Positions 43,691-53,434 of a stretch of 64,000 nucleotides of DNA are shown here, piece by piece. Source of the DNA: Trichobilharzia regenti (taxonomy: Eukaryota; Platyhelminthes; Trematoda; Strigeidida; Schistosomatidae); contig OX235264.1 of the NCBI GenBank assembly GCA_944472135.2, positions 93,196,319 to 93,260,318 of the forward strand, written 5' to 3'. The position numbers were made by a program, and so were the translations under genes. The notes beneath the pieces were generated by a model, which searched no databases, was not told the DNA's origin, and worked only from the letters and a program-made list of their open reading frames with translations. Every line of letters starts with the position of its first letter. Position 1 is the stretch's first letter.

Positions 43691-44230
43691 GACCACATCT
43701 AGAAAAGACAGCTTCTACACCAAAGAAAGTCATCTGTCTTCATTGACCTACCATTCAAGGGTGAGAAATGTTGTGAACAAAAAGAACATGTTCCATAGTG
43801 GTTACAAAATCCTGTATAAAATCTCAGTGCAGTTGATCTGAATAGAAATCCAGTATCATCATCCATTGGGAAACAATTGTTAATGTCAGGCCACAAAATC
43901 AATATTAATGAGTGTTTCACAATTATTTCAATTAACTGTAGTTCAAGGTTACTGAAGGCGATGGAATCACTTTGGATTAATCACATACAGCCTAAACTGT
44001 GTATACAAAGGACAATAGACTTCAGCCTTCCTTCGCCTACCATGGACTACATGACCTATTTAAATGAGATTGGTCATTAGTGTGTAATTTTGTTTTTTAT
44101 TTAACTGAGTAATTGTCATGATCTTTATTTTATTATTGTGAACCATGTTAGTCAGTTGTAAAGCGATTGAAGAGAGAAACTACGAAATGATGATATCATC
44201 TCGCGAAATTTGTCTTCTTAATGCCTTGTT
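43690..44230 (+). mobile_element. PLE copy, right arm of the inverted pair
   Basis: + strand GIY-YIG C-terminal part and 3' region, the reverse complement of 42545-42960 over nearly its whole length (CATGGACTACATGACCTATT vs AATAGGTCATGTAGTCCACG). Terminus ATGATGATATCATCTCGCGA then AATTTGTC is identical in both arms. Confidence 0.85.
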
Positions 44231-45165
44231 CAAATCGAATAAAATAAAATAAAAACGTTACGTGATATTGTGTGAAATTTGGTAGCATAGAATTTATCTT
44301 TGTTGTAAAAAAGAATTGATTTAGAATGACAAGTGGAACAAGTGAAATAATACCGGGGACAGTTGTTCAAAGTGAGAATAGTAATAGTAACAATTGACGT
44401 AATAAGGAAGAGTATACAAATTGAATAGAAAAAATGAAAAATTGGTAGAGCTAAAATATGATTGGGGATTATCATATTTTAGCATAGAGGGTTTAAGACC
44501 ATGAAAGTTGGAGGGGTTGAACGAACTTTTTCTGTACACAGAGATCTGGCTTTTCTGTTTCGATAGCCAAAGCTTCAGCAATACAGATGAGTCGGGTACG
44601 TAGGGATTTGGGTAGATTGCTCTTTGCCTTGTAGATGACTTTAAAGGCGGAGACTATAGAGATAGGGTGATCATTATCGACCAGATGTTCTATGATCGCG
44701 CTTCTTATTGCTCCACTTCCACCTCTTCGTAACCACGCAGGATACTGTTCTTGCACCCTCTTGGACAAAATTCTAGTCGAACGATCGATATACCTAGCTC
44801 CACACGAGTAGGTGAATTGATAAACGCACATAGAGTTGGTCAACATTGGGATTTTGTCCTTCAAGTTATTGAACAATAATGGTCGGCCAGTAAAAGCTAT
44901 TCTCAGAGAGGCAGCAGGGAATGTTCTTTTCAGGGACTGTGATATTCTTCATTTCATGATATCGGAAGCTAGGTCCCATTTGAATTCCTAGCTCATGTAA
45001 AGTATTTTCTTGGGTATGGATGATAAGTCACGTTTTATAGGCTTTGAAGGTATATTCTTATCTATAAAACGTGGTGGAAATCCAGTTTCCATTAGGATTT
45101 TTCTCAAAAGATATAACTCAAATTTATCAAAGGGACTAATTGTTTTAAAATAGATGATAAAAATC
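44231..45165 (-). mobile_element. PLE with readable GIY-YIG domain
   Basis: - strand frame 44493-44876 (127 codons): KIPMLTNSMCVYQFTYSCGA, then RYIDRSTRILSKRVQEQYPA, then SAIIEHLVDNDHPISIVSAF, then LRTRLICIAEALAIETEKPD. GIY is VYQF, YIG is altered to YID, a change in the motif; the catalytic Arg (STR) and Glu (AEA) are kept. 44880-45130 is the RT-GIY linker; 44231-44490 the 3' untranslated region. It sits only 14 bases from the dynein exon donor at 45178. Confidence 0.85.
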
Positions 45166-45178
45166 TCTATTCACTTAC

Positions 45179-45390
45179 TAATTGTATTAACAGATTACAT
45201 ATTTCAATCATTAGAATAACAATCCGATCTGTACTTCTATAATATTCACAATTCACCCATAATAAAGCCATCAAGTGTACTAGTGGTTGAATTTTTGGCT
45301 TCATCTCGTCGAAATTAATATTCTCCATATCATGTAAATATTCAATAATTGGTGTTAAAAAAGCAACGATTGTTTCCGATTCAACGATAG
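45179..45390 (-). CDS. Dynein heavy chain exon (DHC_N1), second in window
   Basis: The 212-nt exon sits between an acceptor (TAATGAAG) and a consensus donor GTAAGTG on the - strand. Phase is right: one base from the 52650 exon plus CT gives Ala. The peptide includes AIVESETIVAFLTPIIEYL, then MKPKIQPLVHLMALLW, then EYYRSTDRIVILMIEICN and LLIQL. The run [LI]-x-W-x-x-x-x-YY-x-[ST]-x-x-R-[IL]-x-x-L-[MI]-x-EICN is the most characteristic stretch of DHC_N1. It ends on a codon boundary. The 7.26-kb upstream intron contains PLE and RTE debris. The acceptor is less pyrimidine-rich than average, so the 5' edge could shift by a few bases. Confidence 0.9.
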
Positions 45391-45479
45391 CTTCATTACA
45401 AAAGAAAAAAAGGTGAAATCAAAAGTACACAGAATAATAACTGTTTTAAACTTAAATAATTACGAATAGTTAAGTTTGT

Positions 45480-45655
45480 AAGGATGAGATTTGTTTTTAC
45501 AAGTTGATCACGGAATGATATCAGGCAGAAAAGTATTGAAAACTAGAGAGTACTCGGCAGCTGTTTCATCCCTGACTCTCAATGGTTCTCTCTCTAACTG
45601 ATATTAATCAATCCGTGATCAACTCGTAAAATAATTACAGTTATACGATCACTGA
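45480..45655. mobile_element. HH-B fold-back remnant
   Basis: Left arm ACAAGTTGATCACGGAATGATATC and right arm GATATTAATCAATCCGTGATCAACTCGTAA are inverted repeats of the HH-B end, with CGGCAGCTGTTTCATCC between as the ribozyme relic. Confidence 0.6.
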
Positions 45656-45659
45656 AATA

Positions 45660-46970
45660 GGAGATATTAAGAAGACAATTGCAGCAAAGAAAATTTTCTT
45701 TTCGACGAAGCCATCATCTAGGCTGTACATTCGTGTATTTATATCAAATGGATGGGAAAGTTCCAGAATAATATCCGGTTAAGGGTCAAATTAACAAAAA
45801 TTAAAATTAGGAATTAGAATGTCATAATATACAGGGGGATGGATAAAACAAACAAAGTAGCATCATAATAACTAAGAAGATTGACATTGTGCAATTAGAG
45901 GTTAGAAATGTAGAAATAACAAAATAGACAGGATGTTTGGATAAGAACTAATGTGATGAATAACTGTTTATGCAATCAGGGATTAAATGTGTGGAAATAG
46001 TAAAATGACAAAATAAACACGAAGTTCGGGTATGAAAATATGGTAGTGTGAACAGGGATTAAGAAAAACTTGAAATAACATGAATAAACAGGAAGTTTAG
46101 ATAAGAAAGGCGATTGGATGGTCAGTACTAAAAAAATTACCTGTTTAGGATGGCCATGGCAGGGACAGGGTTTGGGCGTATTTCTTTTGAATACAAAGAG
46201 TGGGTTTGAGCTTTTGGATAGCTAGCACCTCAGCTATGCCCAGATGTCTTGATTTCACTCCCTTTGATAGGTTTGGTTGAATCTTGTATATTACTTTGAA
46301 GGATTTTTCTAGTGGCGCTGAATGTCATGAATTGACCAGATGTTCTGTCATTGGACTGTATACATGCTTTTGGTCTCGTTTTACTAACCGGGCTGGGTAG
46401 TGTTCACGAGCACGTTTTTCAAGTCGGCGCATGGTACGGCCAACGTACTCAGCTCCACAAGAGCAAGTAAACTGGTATATGCGCGTTGAGGTGGCCCAAT
46501 GCGACAGCTTGTCTTTCGCGTTCTGGCTGAACAGTTTCTTGCGGGAAAACGTCAGTCGTAGGCTCGCGGCGAAGTATGTTTTCCTAAGCGATTTGGAGAG
46601 GCGTTTGTTTCAATATCGCCTCTGAATTCTAGATTAAGCAGAAGTATTTTCTTTGGAACGGAATGGACTTGTTCAGAAGTCTTCTTACATTTGAGATTCT
46701 TGTCTATGAATCTTGGCAGGAAACCGTTTTCCATCAGGGTTTTTCGAAGATTACGCAGTTCTTCTTCAACCACTTCCTCGCAGCATATCTTCCGAATCCT
46801 CGAGGAAAGAGCGTATATCATGTTCCTCTTTCTGCCCAGAGGCAAGAAGCTTTGAAAGTTGATGAATTGTCCATTCCATGTAGGCTTTTTGTATATGGAC
46901 CTTTTCAGGGAGTTGTCGGCGTTTCTTGTCAGATCACTGAAATATGTGGCGTAATAATTTAATAATAATA
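45660..46970 (-). mobile_element. PLE: RT linker, GIY-YIG and 3' end
   Basis: - strand: 46552-46845 frame (MPLGRKRNMIYALSSRIRKI, then LMENGFLPRFIDKNLKCKKT), then GIY-YIG at about 46500-46330 (V-Y-Q-F-T-C-S-C-G-A-E-Y-V-G-R-T, read in + as inverted), then the 3' region 46230-45660. The end contains the hammerhead-like motif at 45672-45730. Confidence 0.8.
45672..45730 (-). ncRNA. Hammerhead-like motif at PLE end
   Basis: The - strand reads GATGATGGCTTCGTCGAAAA then GAAAATTTTC: stem II GGCTTCGTC, GAAA box and palindromic stem III. It differs from 33770-33822 at one stem II pair (G-U vs A-U), which keeps the stem. Confidence 0.5.
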
Positions 46971-47255
46971 TTTATACTTATTTGTACGTTTCAGTTTAAC
47001 TTTGTAACTATTCATCCATTTTCCTTCTAGACTTCATATCATTATATCTATTATTTACAGATTATATGTTGACTTTATCCATCCTACTTGTCTTTATCCC
47101 CGCTTAATCCATAATCTGAATGCCACTCTTTATAGCTGTGTGGTGATATTATTGATAGTGTGTTGTTTCACGATGTACTTTTGCTCGAGTGAGTCAAGGT
47201 CATGCTGACCTTGGACAAAACTAATTAAAAAAATTAATTAACCGAAAATCAATCC
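46971..47255. other. Dynein intron, unassigned
   Basis: 47150-47220 shares words with 35060-35120 and may be the 5' side of an RTE-B copy. Confidence 0.35.
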
Positions 47256-47259
47256 TAAG

Positions 47260-47815
47260 AAGTCCTTCTAGGTGAAGATGCTGACAAAATCGAGCGGAGT
47301 CGTACGAACAGATTGAGCAAGAAACTTGGAACGTTCGCCATGCAATTCGCTCCTTTCAAATGTAAGATGATGTCACACGACAGGACTAGATGACATCGAC
47401 TACTCCGAGCTTAAAGATAGGCAGGAGTCAAGCGACGGCTGAGAGTGTTGACCACTTCACTTATTTGGGGAGTGAGATCAGCCAGTGAGAGCGGGTTAAT
47501 CGCTGGCGAAATCTCTGCACGACTACAGAAGGCTGGTTTGGCATATGCAAACTTACACCATCTCTGGCTTATTAGACGTGGTATCCGACTGGCTGTCGAT
47601 CAAAGGGTGTGAGTACTGCTTAGCAGTAGTTCACTCTATCCTCCTTTATGCCTTTGAGTGGGACATAACCATTGGAAGTGGAAGGCAGGAAAAGCCTGAC
47701 TAGTTGTCTTTGATCATAGGTGTCTGCGTTCTATCTCCCTTGCTAGGTGGTAGGTATAATAAGGTGAGCAATATTGAGGTTAGGCGTGAAGTTACATTGA
47801 TTGAGGCGATGGCTC
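47260..47815 (+). mobile_element. RTE-B fragment, degenerate
   Basis: Words GGTGAAGATGCTGACAAAAT, CACTTATTTGGGGAGTGAGATC, CTTATTAGACGTGGTATCCG, GATCATAGGTGTCTGCGTTC follow the order of RTE-B RT C-terminus (compare 25640 to 25050 inverted). Confidence 0.65.
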
Positions 47816-48260
47816 CATTTATACAAGAGTCACACTTCCATTATTTGCCACAATAATGTGAATGACAGAAACCTACTCCGCACCTTTACTAATGCTCACC
47901 AAAACATCAACTTCACTTCAGAAGTTGAATTTTACCCAATTTTCCACTTCCTGGATGTTCAACTGCTAAGATATACTGATAACTCGTTGAACAGATCCAT
48001 ATAAAAAAGCCTATATGGGATGGTCAGTTCATCGGTTTTCAAAGTTGTGTTCCACTATGCAGAAAGAGAAAGCTCATATAATCTCTTTCCTTGAGGATCA
48101 GGAAAGCATTTACTGAAGAGCTCACCTGAGAATAACTGCAAAATCTGCAAGGAATCTTGGTGGAAATTAGTTTCCTACCAGAACTATGCATACAAAAGAA
48201 AACTACTCAACCACTTCGACTACCACGGTAACAAATCTGTTGATATGACTTAATTTTTGC
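47815..48260 (+). mobile_element. PLE RT C-terminal fragment
   Basis: + frame 47801-48004: YKSHTSIICHNNVNDRNLLR, then TFTNAHQNINFTSEVEFYPI, then FHFLDVQLLRYTDNSLNRSI. Same block as 30762-31022. The upstream RTE-B junction at 47815 is abrupt. Confidence 0.75.
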
Positions 48261-48795
48261 TTGTTTGTTTGCTTGCATTCTAAGTAATTAAAACTTTTGT
48301 ATTCCTTTAGAACTTATGTAATCCGGTGTGTTATTTTGTTTCTATGCACACCCTGAGCACAACTCTTTGATCAAACTATTCGTGTCAACAAGTAACTCTT
48401 CTTTAACAGTCGCTTGTGACAACTCATGACTTTCGTTACTACCCTATTATATCAACATCCAATTCCTCTGGACGCTTTTTTGTATTACATAACTCCACCA
48501 AAAACTTACTAATTGTATTTTCATTAGACAAATTTAGTGTACACACACATGCAAAATAAACATATATATATTTGTGATTGTATAGCTGTGAAAACGAATT
48601 CACCGAAAGAAGACTATTCCCTGAACTACTAGTCTTCTCTCAATTGTTGTTAGAATAGAGATTTCTCATGAAATTACAAAGTGATGACATCAGAGTTGGA
48701 GGAAGGACAAAAATCACAGTGGTGTAATGTTCCACTTGGTTATGGATCTCAACAATTTGGGTGGTCAGTTTCTCCAACCAACAATGTCAGCTGAC
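48261..48795. other. Probable PLE 3' region, unassigned in detail
   Basis: Continues after the PLE RT fragment: ATAACTCCACCAAAAACTTAC and microsatellite-like ACACACACATG. No exon recognised. Confidence 0.35.
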
Positions 48796-48799
48796 TTAA

Positions 48800-49245
48800 C
48801 ATATATGTATGTCAAACTTGGGTACTATGGTAGTATGTAAGTCCATATTAATATCCGAATTTCCATTTACGTATTTAGAAAATAACACCAGATTGAGCGA
48901 AGAAATATATTCCTTCTCAGTTAGTTCCTCATTATCGCCTGGCTCTACACTAATATATATATATTATTACATCAAAATATTTTACCAATCAAGTGGTTAT
49001 TTTAGTTAATCAGTTTTAGGTATAGGGGACGGGGCCCAGTGAAATCATGAGGTTAAGGGTCATCAAAACGATGAACTAATAAATGTTAGTAACAAGATAT
49101 GTAGGGTTTGAAAGGAGGGATGAAACTTAAGTACAGAATTCACGATAAGTAAATTCTTAGGCGTTAGCAGCAAGTTATTACATAATCAAGAAATCTGTAA
49201 AATAATGATAACTCAGAAGAAATTCGTAAAACAAAACAAGTTGTT
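48800..49245 (-). mobile_element. PLE 3' region, left arm
   Basis: 48890-49010 matches 54600-54740 (AGATTGAGCGAAGAAATAT, CTGGCTCTAC-CTAATATATAT). 49025-49240 is the reverse complement of 50070-50290 (TAACTTGCTGCTAACGCCTA). Thus an inverted PLE arm. Confidence 0.65.
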
Positions 49246-49560
49246 ATTCAAGTGTTGGTTTGTAGGGATTTGATTGGTTACAGGATTTCATCATGAGCTG
49301 ACGTTGGTTAGAGAACCATTGGAAAACCAGCTAGAAGTACTGCCAGACAGCTGTTTCGTCAGCCTAGTTTGGGATTCTTCATCCCTATGCGCCCACCGGG
49401 ATTCGCACCCAGGACCTTCTGGTTACAAGGCGAGCTAGTAAGCCATTGAGCCACTGGGACCCGATCCAATGGCCCATGAATTCTAACTTCTGCCAATTCA
49501 TGACATAGCACGACCCCTAGCCAATGTCTTTGGTGAGTATTTGTTCTCACATCGACTTGG
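49245..49560 (-). mobile_element. HH-B element
   Basis: Near complete inverted copy: 3' end GATTGGTTACAGGATTTCAT, ribozyme side GCCAGACAGCTGTTTCGTCA then CTAGTTTGGGATTCTTCATC, B box GGATTCGCACCC, A box TTGAGCCACTGGGACCCG region, leader GAATTCTAACTTCTGCC. Confidence 0.75.
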
Positions 49561-49561
49561 T

Positions 49562-49765
49562 GGGCTATTGGATTGGGTCCCAGTAGCTTAATGGTCTACG
49601 AGATCACCTTGCAACCAGAAGGTCCTGGGTTCGATTCCCGGTGGATGCGTACTGCTGATAAATCCCAAACTAGGCTGACGAAACAGCTGTCCAGTACTCC
49701 CAGGTTTTCCAATGGTTCTCTAACTAATGTGTCAGCTCATGATGAAATCCTGTAGAAAACAAGTC
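49562..49765 (+). mobile_element. HH-B element, opposite orientation to its neighbour
   Basis: A box TAGCTTAATGGTCTACGAGA, B box GGGTTCGATTCCC, hammerhead TACTGCTGATAAATCCCAAA then CTAGGCTGACGAAACAGCTG and TCCAGTACTCC, 3' end CATGATGAAATCCTGTAG. The ribozyme has CUGAUAA (G-to-A change) and a 2-nt insertion before GAAA. Confidence 0.75.
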
Positions 49766-50300
49766 AACATAATTAGCTAAAATTGTGAAAATTTCAATCA
49801 TTAACAAAGTCAAAAGATAGTTACAAAGGGATGGGGAGAATTGTTATCAAAAACTTAATAGATATTATGTAGTTGACCATGTCATAAAAGCCAAATCTTT
49901 CTGTTCAAAAGAAGTTTGTACAGCCCTTGTCTTTGCCATGGCAAACTACATAATATGTATTAATTTTTTGAAAACAATTTTCCCCCTCCTCTTGCAACTA
50001 TCATTTGACTTTGTTAATTTTCACAATTTTTACAATTCTAGCTAATTCTATTAACTTGTTTGTGTTTTACGTAACTCTTCTGAGTCATCCTATTCTTTCT
50101 AATAATCATTGCTATTTTACAAATTTCTTGATTATGTAATAACTTGCTGCTAACGCCTACGAATTAACTTATCTTGAATTTCGTAATTAACTAATTCTCA
50201 CCCCTCCTTCATAACTTTGATATCTATTGGTTCATTGTTTTGATGACTTTCAACGTCTTAACTTCACCCCTCCTCTTGTACCTTTTGTTTGCTGCAGACT
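49766..50300 (+). mobile_element. PLE 3' region, right arm
   Basis: Contains TTTGCCATGGCAAACTAC (equivalent of the CTGCCATGG region at 33330) and the right arm inverted to 49025-49240. Together with the HH-B pair this makes a 1.4-kb inverted structure. Confidence 0.65.
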
Positions 50301-50820
50301 GAATTCTATTTTAGTCAAGTTTGCAATACGACCACACCATGCTAATCGGGTCACCATCTTGGTGCACTGAGAATTGTTGCAATATTAGGATGGTTGGAGG
50401 CAATCAACAGAAAGCATGGCATGACTTAGATTTTTTATGCTTGTCAGCACTCATCAGTCAGTAAGGCGCATCTACACCTTGAAAAAACTGATGCCACCCC
50501 CCCCTCTCAGTTACAGTTCATATCACACAACACTTTAGTCAAAGAATGAACTATTCACTCTTATCATTGACCAGTAGCAGACACCAAAGAGTTATCGCAT
50601 GACCCACTGGTAACCCCTTAGTTAGCAAACGTTGTAATCATCATAGTCCTACAAGAAGCGAATCATGAACTCAAACAGTAGGGTCTCTGGCCTCATCAGT
50701 CAATGAGTGATGTGGGTTTAAATTTCAGAGTGGACATCAGTTCCTTGATGACGATTGTTAACAAGCACGAAAGCAAGGTCTAGGAATTCTTTTAAATTTC
50801 AACCAACCATAGAACGGAGA
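50301..50820. mobile_element. SINE-D copies in opposite orientations
   Basis: 50370-50470 (-) and 50640-50790 (+) share words with 23345-23535 (GTCTCTGGC-TCATCAGTCAATGAGTGATGTGGGTT vs GTCTCTGACTGCAGCATTGGGTGACGTGGGTT). The intervening part is unassigned. Confidence 0.5.
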
Positions 50821-50851
50821 CTGAAGTCAATGCAAAAACTGGCGCAGAATT

Positions 50852-51520
50852 ATGCTCTTGTCCACCCCAAGCAAAATACTAAGCCACATCATCCTGGAGA
50901 GATTCAAACAAGCCCTGGATGAAAAATTTCGACCGGGACAAGCTGGATTCATGAGAAACAAGTCATGTATTGATCAAGTCGCCACTCTACGGATTATCAT
51001 TGAACGAAATTTGGAATGGCAGTCACCTCTCTATCTCAACTTCATCGACTTTGAAAAGGCCTTCGACAGCGTCAACCGAGAGGTGATTTGGCATCTACTT
51101 CGCTACTACGGGGTGCCATCGACAGTTATACATCTTATCCAGCAGTTATTTGACAGTGCTGCTTGCCAGGTAATCCACAACGGGAAAATTATGGAATCCT
51201 CCGAAGTGAGGACGGGAGTGAGGCAAGGCTGTCTACTATCACCAATGATCTTCCTGATTGCAGTAGATTGGATAATGCGACAGACAGCGGGTAATGAGGA
51301 AACAGGCATAAAATGGACTCGCACAAAAAACTTGGAGGATTTGGACTTCGCTGATGATATAAGTCTGATTTCCCACAAACTGGAAGATATGCAAGTGGAA
51401 AGCAACAAATTGGTGATAAAAGAAGCATACAGAGAGGATGGGACTTCAGGTGAACAAAGAGAAAACAGAGGTGATGGAGATTCCTGGGCAACAGCAACAG
51501 ACAACAGTCAGCCAGCGTGA
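50852..51520 (+). pseudogene. RTE-A reverse transcriptase core ORF
   Basis: SKILSHIILERFKQALDEKF, then RPGQAGFMRNKSCIDQVATL, then LYLNFIDFEKAFDSVNREVI (motif A), then TGVRQGCLLSPMIFLIAVDW (motif B), then LEDLDFADDISLISHKLEDM (motif C, catalytic DD). All catalytic Asp are present. It is truncated at 5' (no endonuclease, no RT0-2) and frameshifted after residue ~190, so it is inactive. Confidence 0.85.
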
Positions 51521-51780
51521 ATGGGAGGAATCTGAAATAAGCAACCTCCTTTATCTACCCACCTGGAAGCATCGTTTCAACTACAGACGGACGAAACTGA
51601 CGAGGATATCAAAGCCAGAATCGGAAAAGTAAGACAAGCTTTCATTACTCTTAAGTCTGTGTGGAGGTCAACATCACTCAGGATCAAAAATAACATCCGG
51701 ATTTCCAACTCCAATGGGAAGTCAGTGCTACTCACTATACGGATCAGAGACTTGGTGCGTCATAAACAGCATCTCAAACA

Positions 51781-51972
51781 TTTAACTAAGCCTGCCTTAA
51801 CAGTCAAAAGATGAGACGAATTAAAGTCTAAATATCTACCAGAATGCGTTGGTTTTCTATAAACACTAGTCTGTAGTTTGCCTTCTTCTATTCTTTTTAT
51901 CTTACAATCTAACATAGCTAATTCTCCTTGTTCATTTTCTGATTCAAATGAATTTGAATCAGAAAATGAACA
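51781..51972 (-). mobile_element. PLE fragment inserted in RTE-A, with target duplication
   Basis: The - strand encodes ESENEQGELAMLDCKIKRIE and SVYRKPTHSGRYLDFNSS-like sequence (PLE RT C-terminus; compare 9890-10020). Flanked by the duplicated 13-bp AGCATCTCAAACA (51768-51780 and 51973-51985), which is single in the RTE-A copy at 9229-9241. Its right end is a palindrome: CTTGTTCATTTTCTGATTCA and its inverse around 51954. Confidence 0.85.
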
Positions 51973-52385
51973 AGCATCTCAAACAAACTACAGACCTTCA
52001 TCAACAGCTGCCTTCGCTCAATGCTACTCAAGATCAGATGGCCAGCTAGAAAATATCAGCAACAGGGAGCGATCTCTATCAGCAAACCAACCTAGCAGGA
52101 ACCGACTGTGCAACAAAAGAGCAGGAAGAAACGGAGGTGGATTGGCTGGCCATACTCTGGGGAAATCATCAAGTGACATCACTAGACAAGCCACTGCTCG
52201 AGTGGAACCCGAAAGAGAAGCGGCGAGTTGGTCATCCAAGAGTGACTTGGAGATGGTCATGTGAAGAGGAAAGGAAAGCATGTGAGCAGACTTGGAGCAG
52301 GGTGAAAAAGTTGGCAGAAAACCGAACGCAATGGAGATTTGCAACAGAAGCCCTATGTTCCTCTAGGGATTAAAGGATATAATAA

Positions 52386-52649
52386 TAAATAATACAACCG
52401 TAGAACATAAATTCAAAGTGCACTTCAGACACTTAACTGATAGGACCCAGTCAGATACAACGTCAAAGATTTCACATAGGACATTGGTTTCTGCTGTAGT
52501 AAAAAATACTTAAGTGGGAACTATTGTGTTAGTATGATTTATGGTTAAATTCATATCAAAATAGTGTTTCCACTATTCACATATTAGCCACAAAAACAAT
52601 AAATACTAAAATTATAAGAAAAAGGCAGTCTACATTCATTAAAACATAC
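52386..52649. other. Dynein intron, unassigned
   Basis: AT-rich; nothing recognised. Confidence 0.35.
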
Positions 52650-52939
52650 CACGAACAACTCGTTTAAAGGTTTCTTTAAATGGATTAGCATAGGCGCTAT
52701 CATTCGATTCAAGAATCAATGCCATTTTCTTCACCTTATTATTGATTAACTGATCATATATATCATGCATACATGTCATTCTTTGTTCCCAAAATTCATA
52801 TTCATATTTTGGTAGTGGAAATTGTCCACTTTTTATGAGTTGATCAGATTCTTGTTTTAGTATATCATCAATTTGTGCACTCCAATCAATAACAGCTGTT
52901 TCAATTGCATACATTAAACTGCCATTGACATCATCTCCA
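52650..52939 (-). CDS. Dynein heavy chain exon (DHC_N1 tail), first in window
   Basis: The acceptor ends CATTTCATTTAG on the - strand and the donor is GTATGT. The peptide runs GDDVNGSLMYAIETAVIDW, then AQIDDILKQES, then PKYEYEFWEQRMTCMHDIYDQ, then VKKMALILESNDSAYANPF, then KETFKRVVR. The VIDW-x-x-QI-x-D-[IV]-L-K signature, the FW-x-x-R-x-x-x-[ML] motif and the 'KVKKMALILE-S-DS-Y-x-x-F' block are typical of dynein heavy chain N-terminal region 1, which mediates heavy-chain dimerisation and intermediate-chain binding. It begins with one base of a split codon and ends with one spare base, which joins in phase to the exon at 45390. The most similar class I can recall is the axonemal outer-arm beta type (DNAH9/11/17), but the class is tentative. 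The exon encoding earlier residues was not found in 53-64 kb. Confidence 0.88.
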
Positions 52940-53320
52940 CTAAATGAAATGAAAGTTTAAATAAATAGTTATACAAAGAAAGACTTTTTAAGCATATAAA
53001 TATCAATGACACAAGTAAGGTTGTAAATGACTGTGAACATTGAACGTTGATTTATTGGCCTTGGTCGCTATTGACGGGCAACTCGAAGGCGCAAATGATT
53101 CAATCGTGTACAAGTTAGAAGAAGACGAAAGAATACGAATAAATGAACAGTACATTCCTTGTAAAACATTCGTTTATAGACCTTTGTACGAAATATTGAC
53201 TTTAATTGCCGAATAATACAATTTCTTATTGGTCCTTTTGTTCTGGAGTTAAAGTCGATAATCATACCTAGTATAAATGTCGATTCGGAGCGTCTTTGCA
53301 AATAATAGGAACTAAGGGTA
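52940..53320. other. Dynein intron, possible LTR-like unit
   Basis: 53040-53320 is GC-balanced and CpG-richer than its surroundings (CGGGCAACTCGAAGGCGC, CGATTCGGAGCGTC), unlike typical intron. The - frame at 53068-53301 has no domain. It may be a solo LTR, but no terminal repeats were confirmed. Confidence 0.3.
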
Positions 53321-53324
53321 AAGT

Positions 53325-53410
53325 TCCTTCACAAAGGCTGTCCGGTACTATCTGATGGTTTGCAATGGTTCTCTAACTGATATCAATCCGTGGTCTAACG
53401 TGAAAAAAGT
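53325..53410 (+). mobile_element. HH-B 3' end
   Basis: CTGATGGTTTGCAATGGTTC and CTGATATCAATCCGTGGTC match the HH-B end. Confidence 0.55.
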
Positions 53411-53434
53411 AGTGAGACTAAAGAGTAATTAAAA

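Larger units (their letters stand above)
50820..52385 (+). mobile_element. RTE-A element with RT core, interrupted by a PLE fragment
   Basis: RT core 50852-51420, then a frameshift into the frame of 51438-51632, then C-terminal block to 52370 ([12 protein letters not shown] in a shifted frame; VTWRWSCEEERKACEQTWSR in another), ending CCCTATGTTCCTCTAGGGAT and an (AATA)n tail. The 51781-51972 segment is foreign (PLE). Confidence 0.85.

Noticed and set aside
44178..44225. Active hammerhead at the PLE inverted pair ends
   Set aside because: ATGATGATATCATC is mainly a palindrome; the CUGA box and stem II are not convincing, so it was not annotated as ncRNA.
51106..51504. Two long - strand frames over the RTE-A RT
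   Set aside because: They are antisense to a recognised RT with motifs A, B and C on the + strand.
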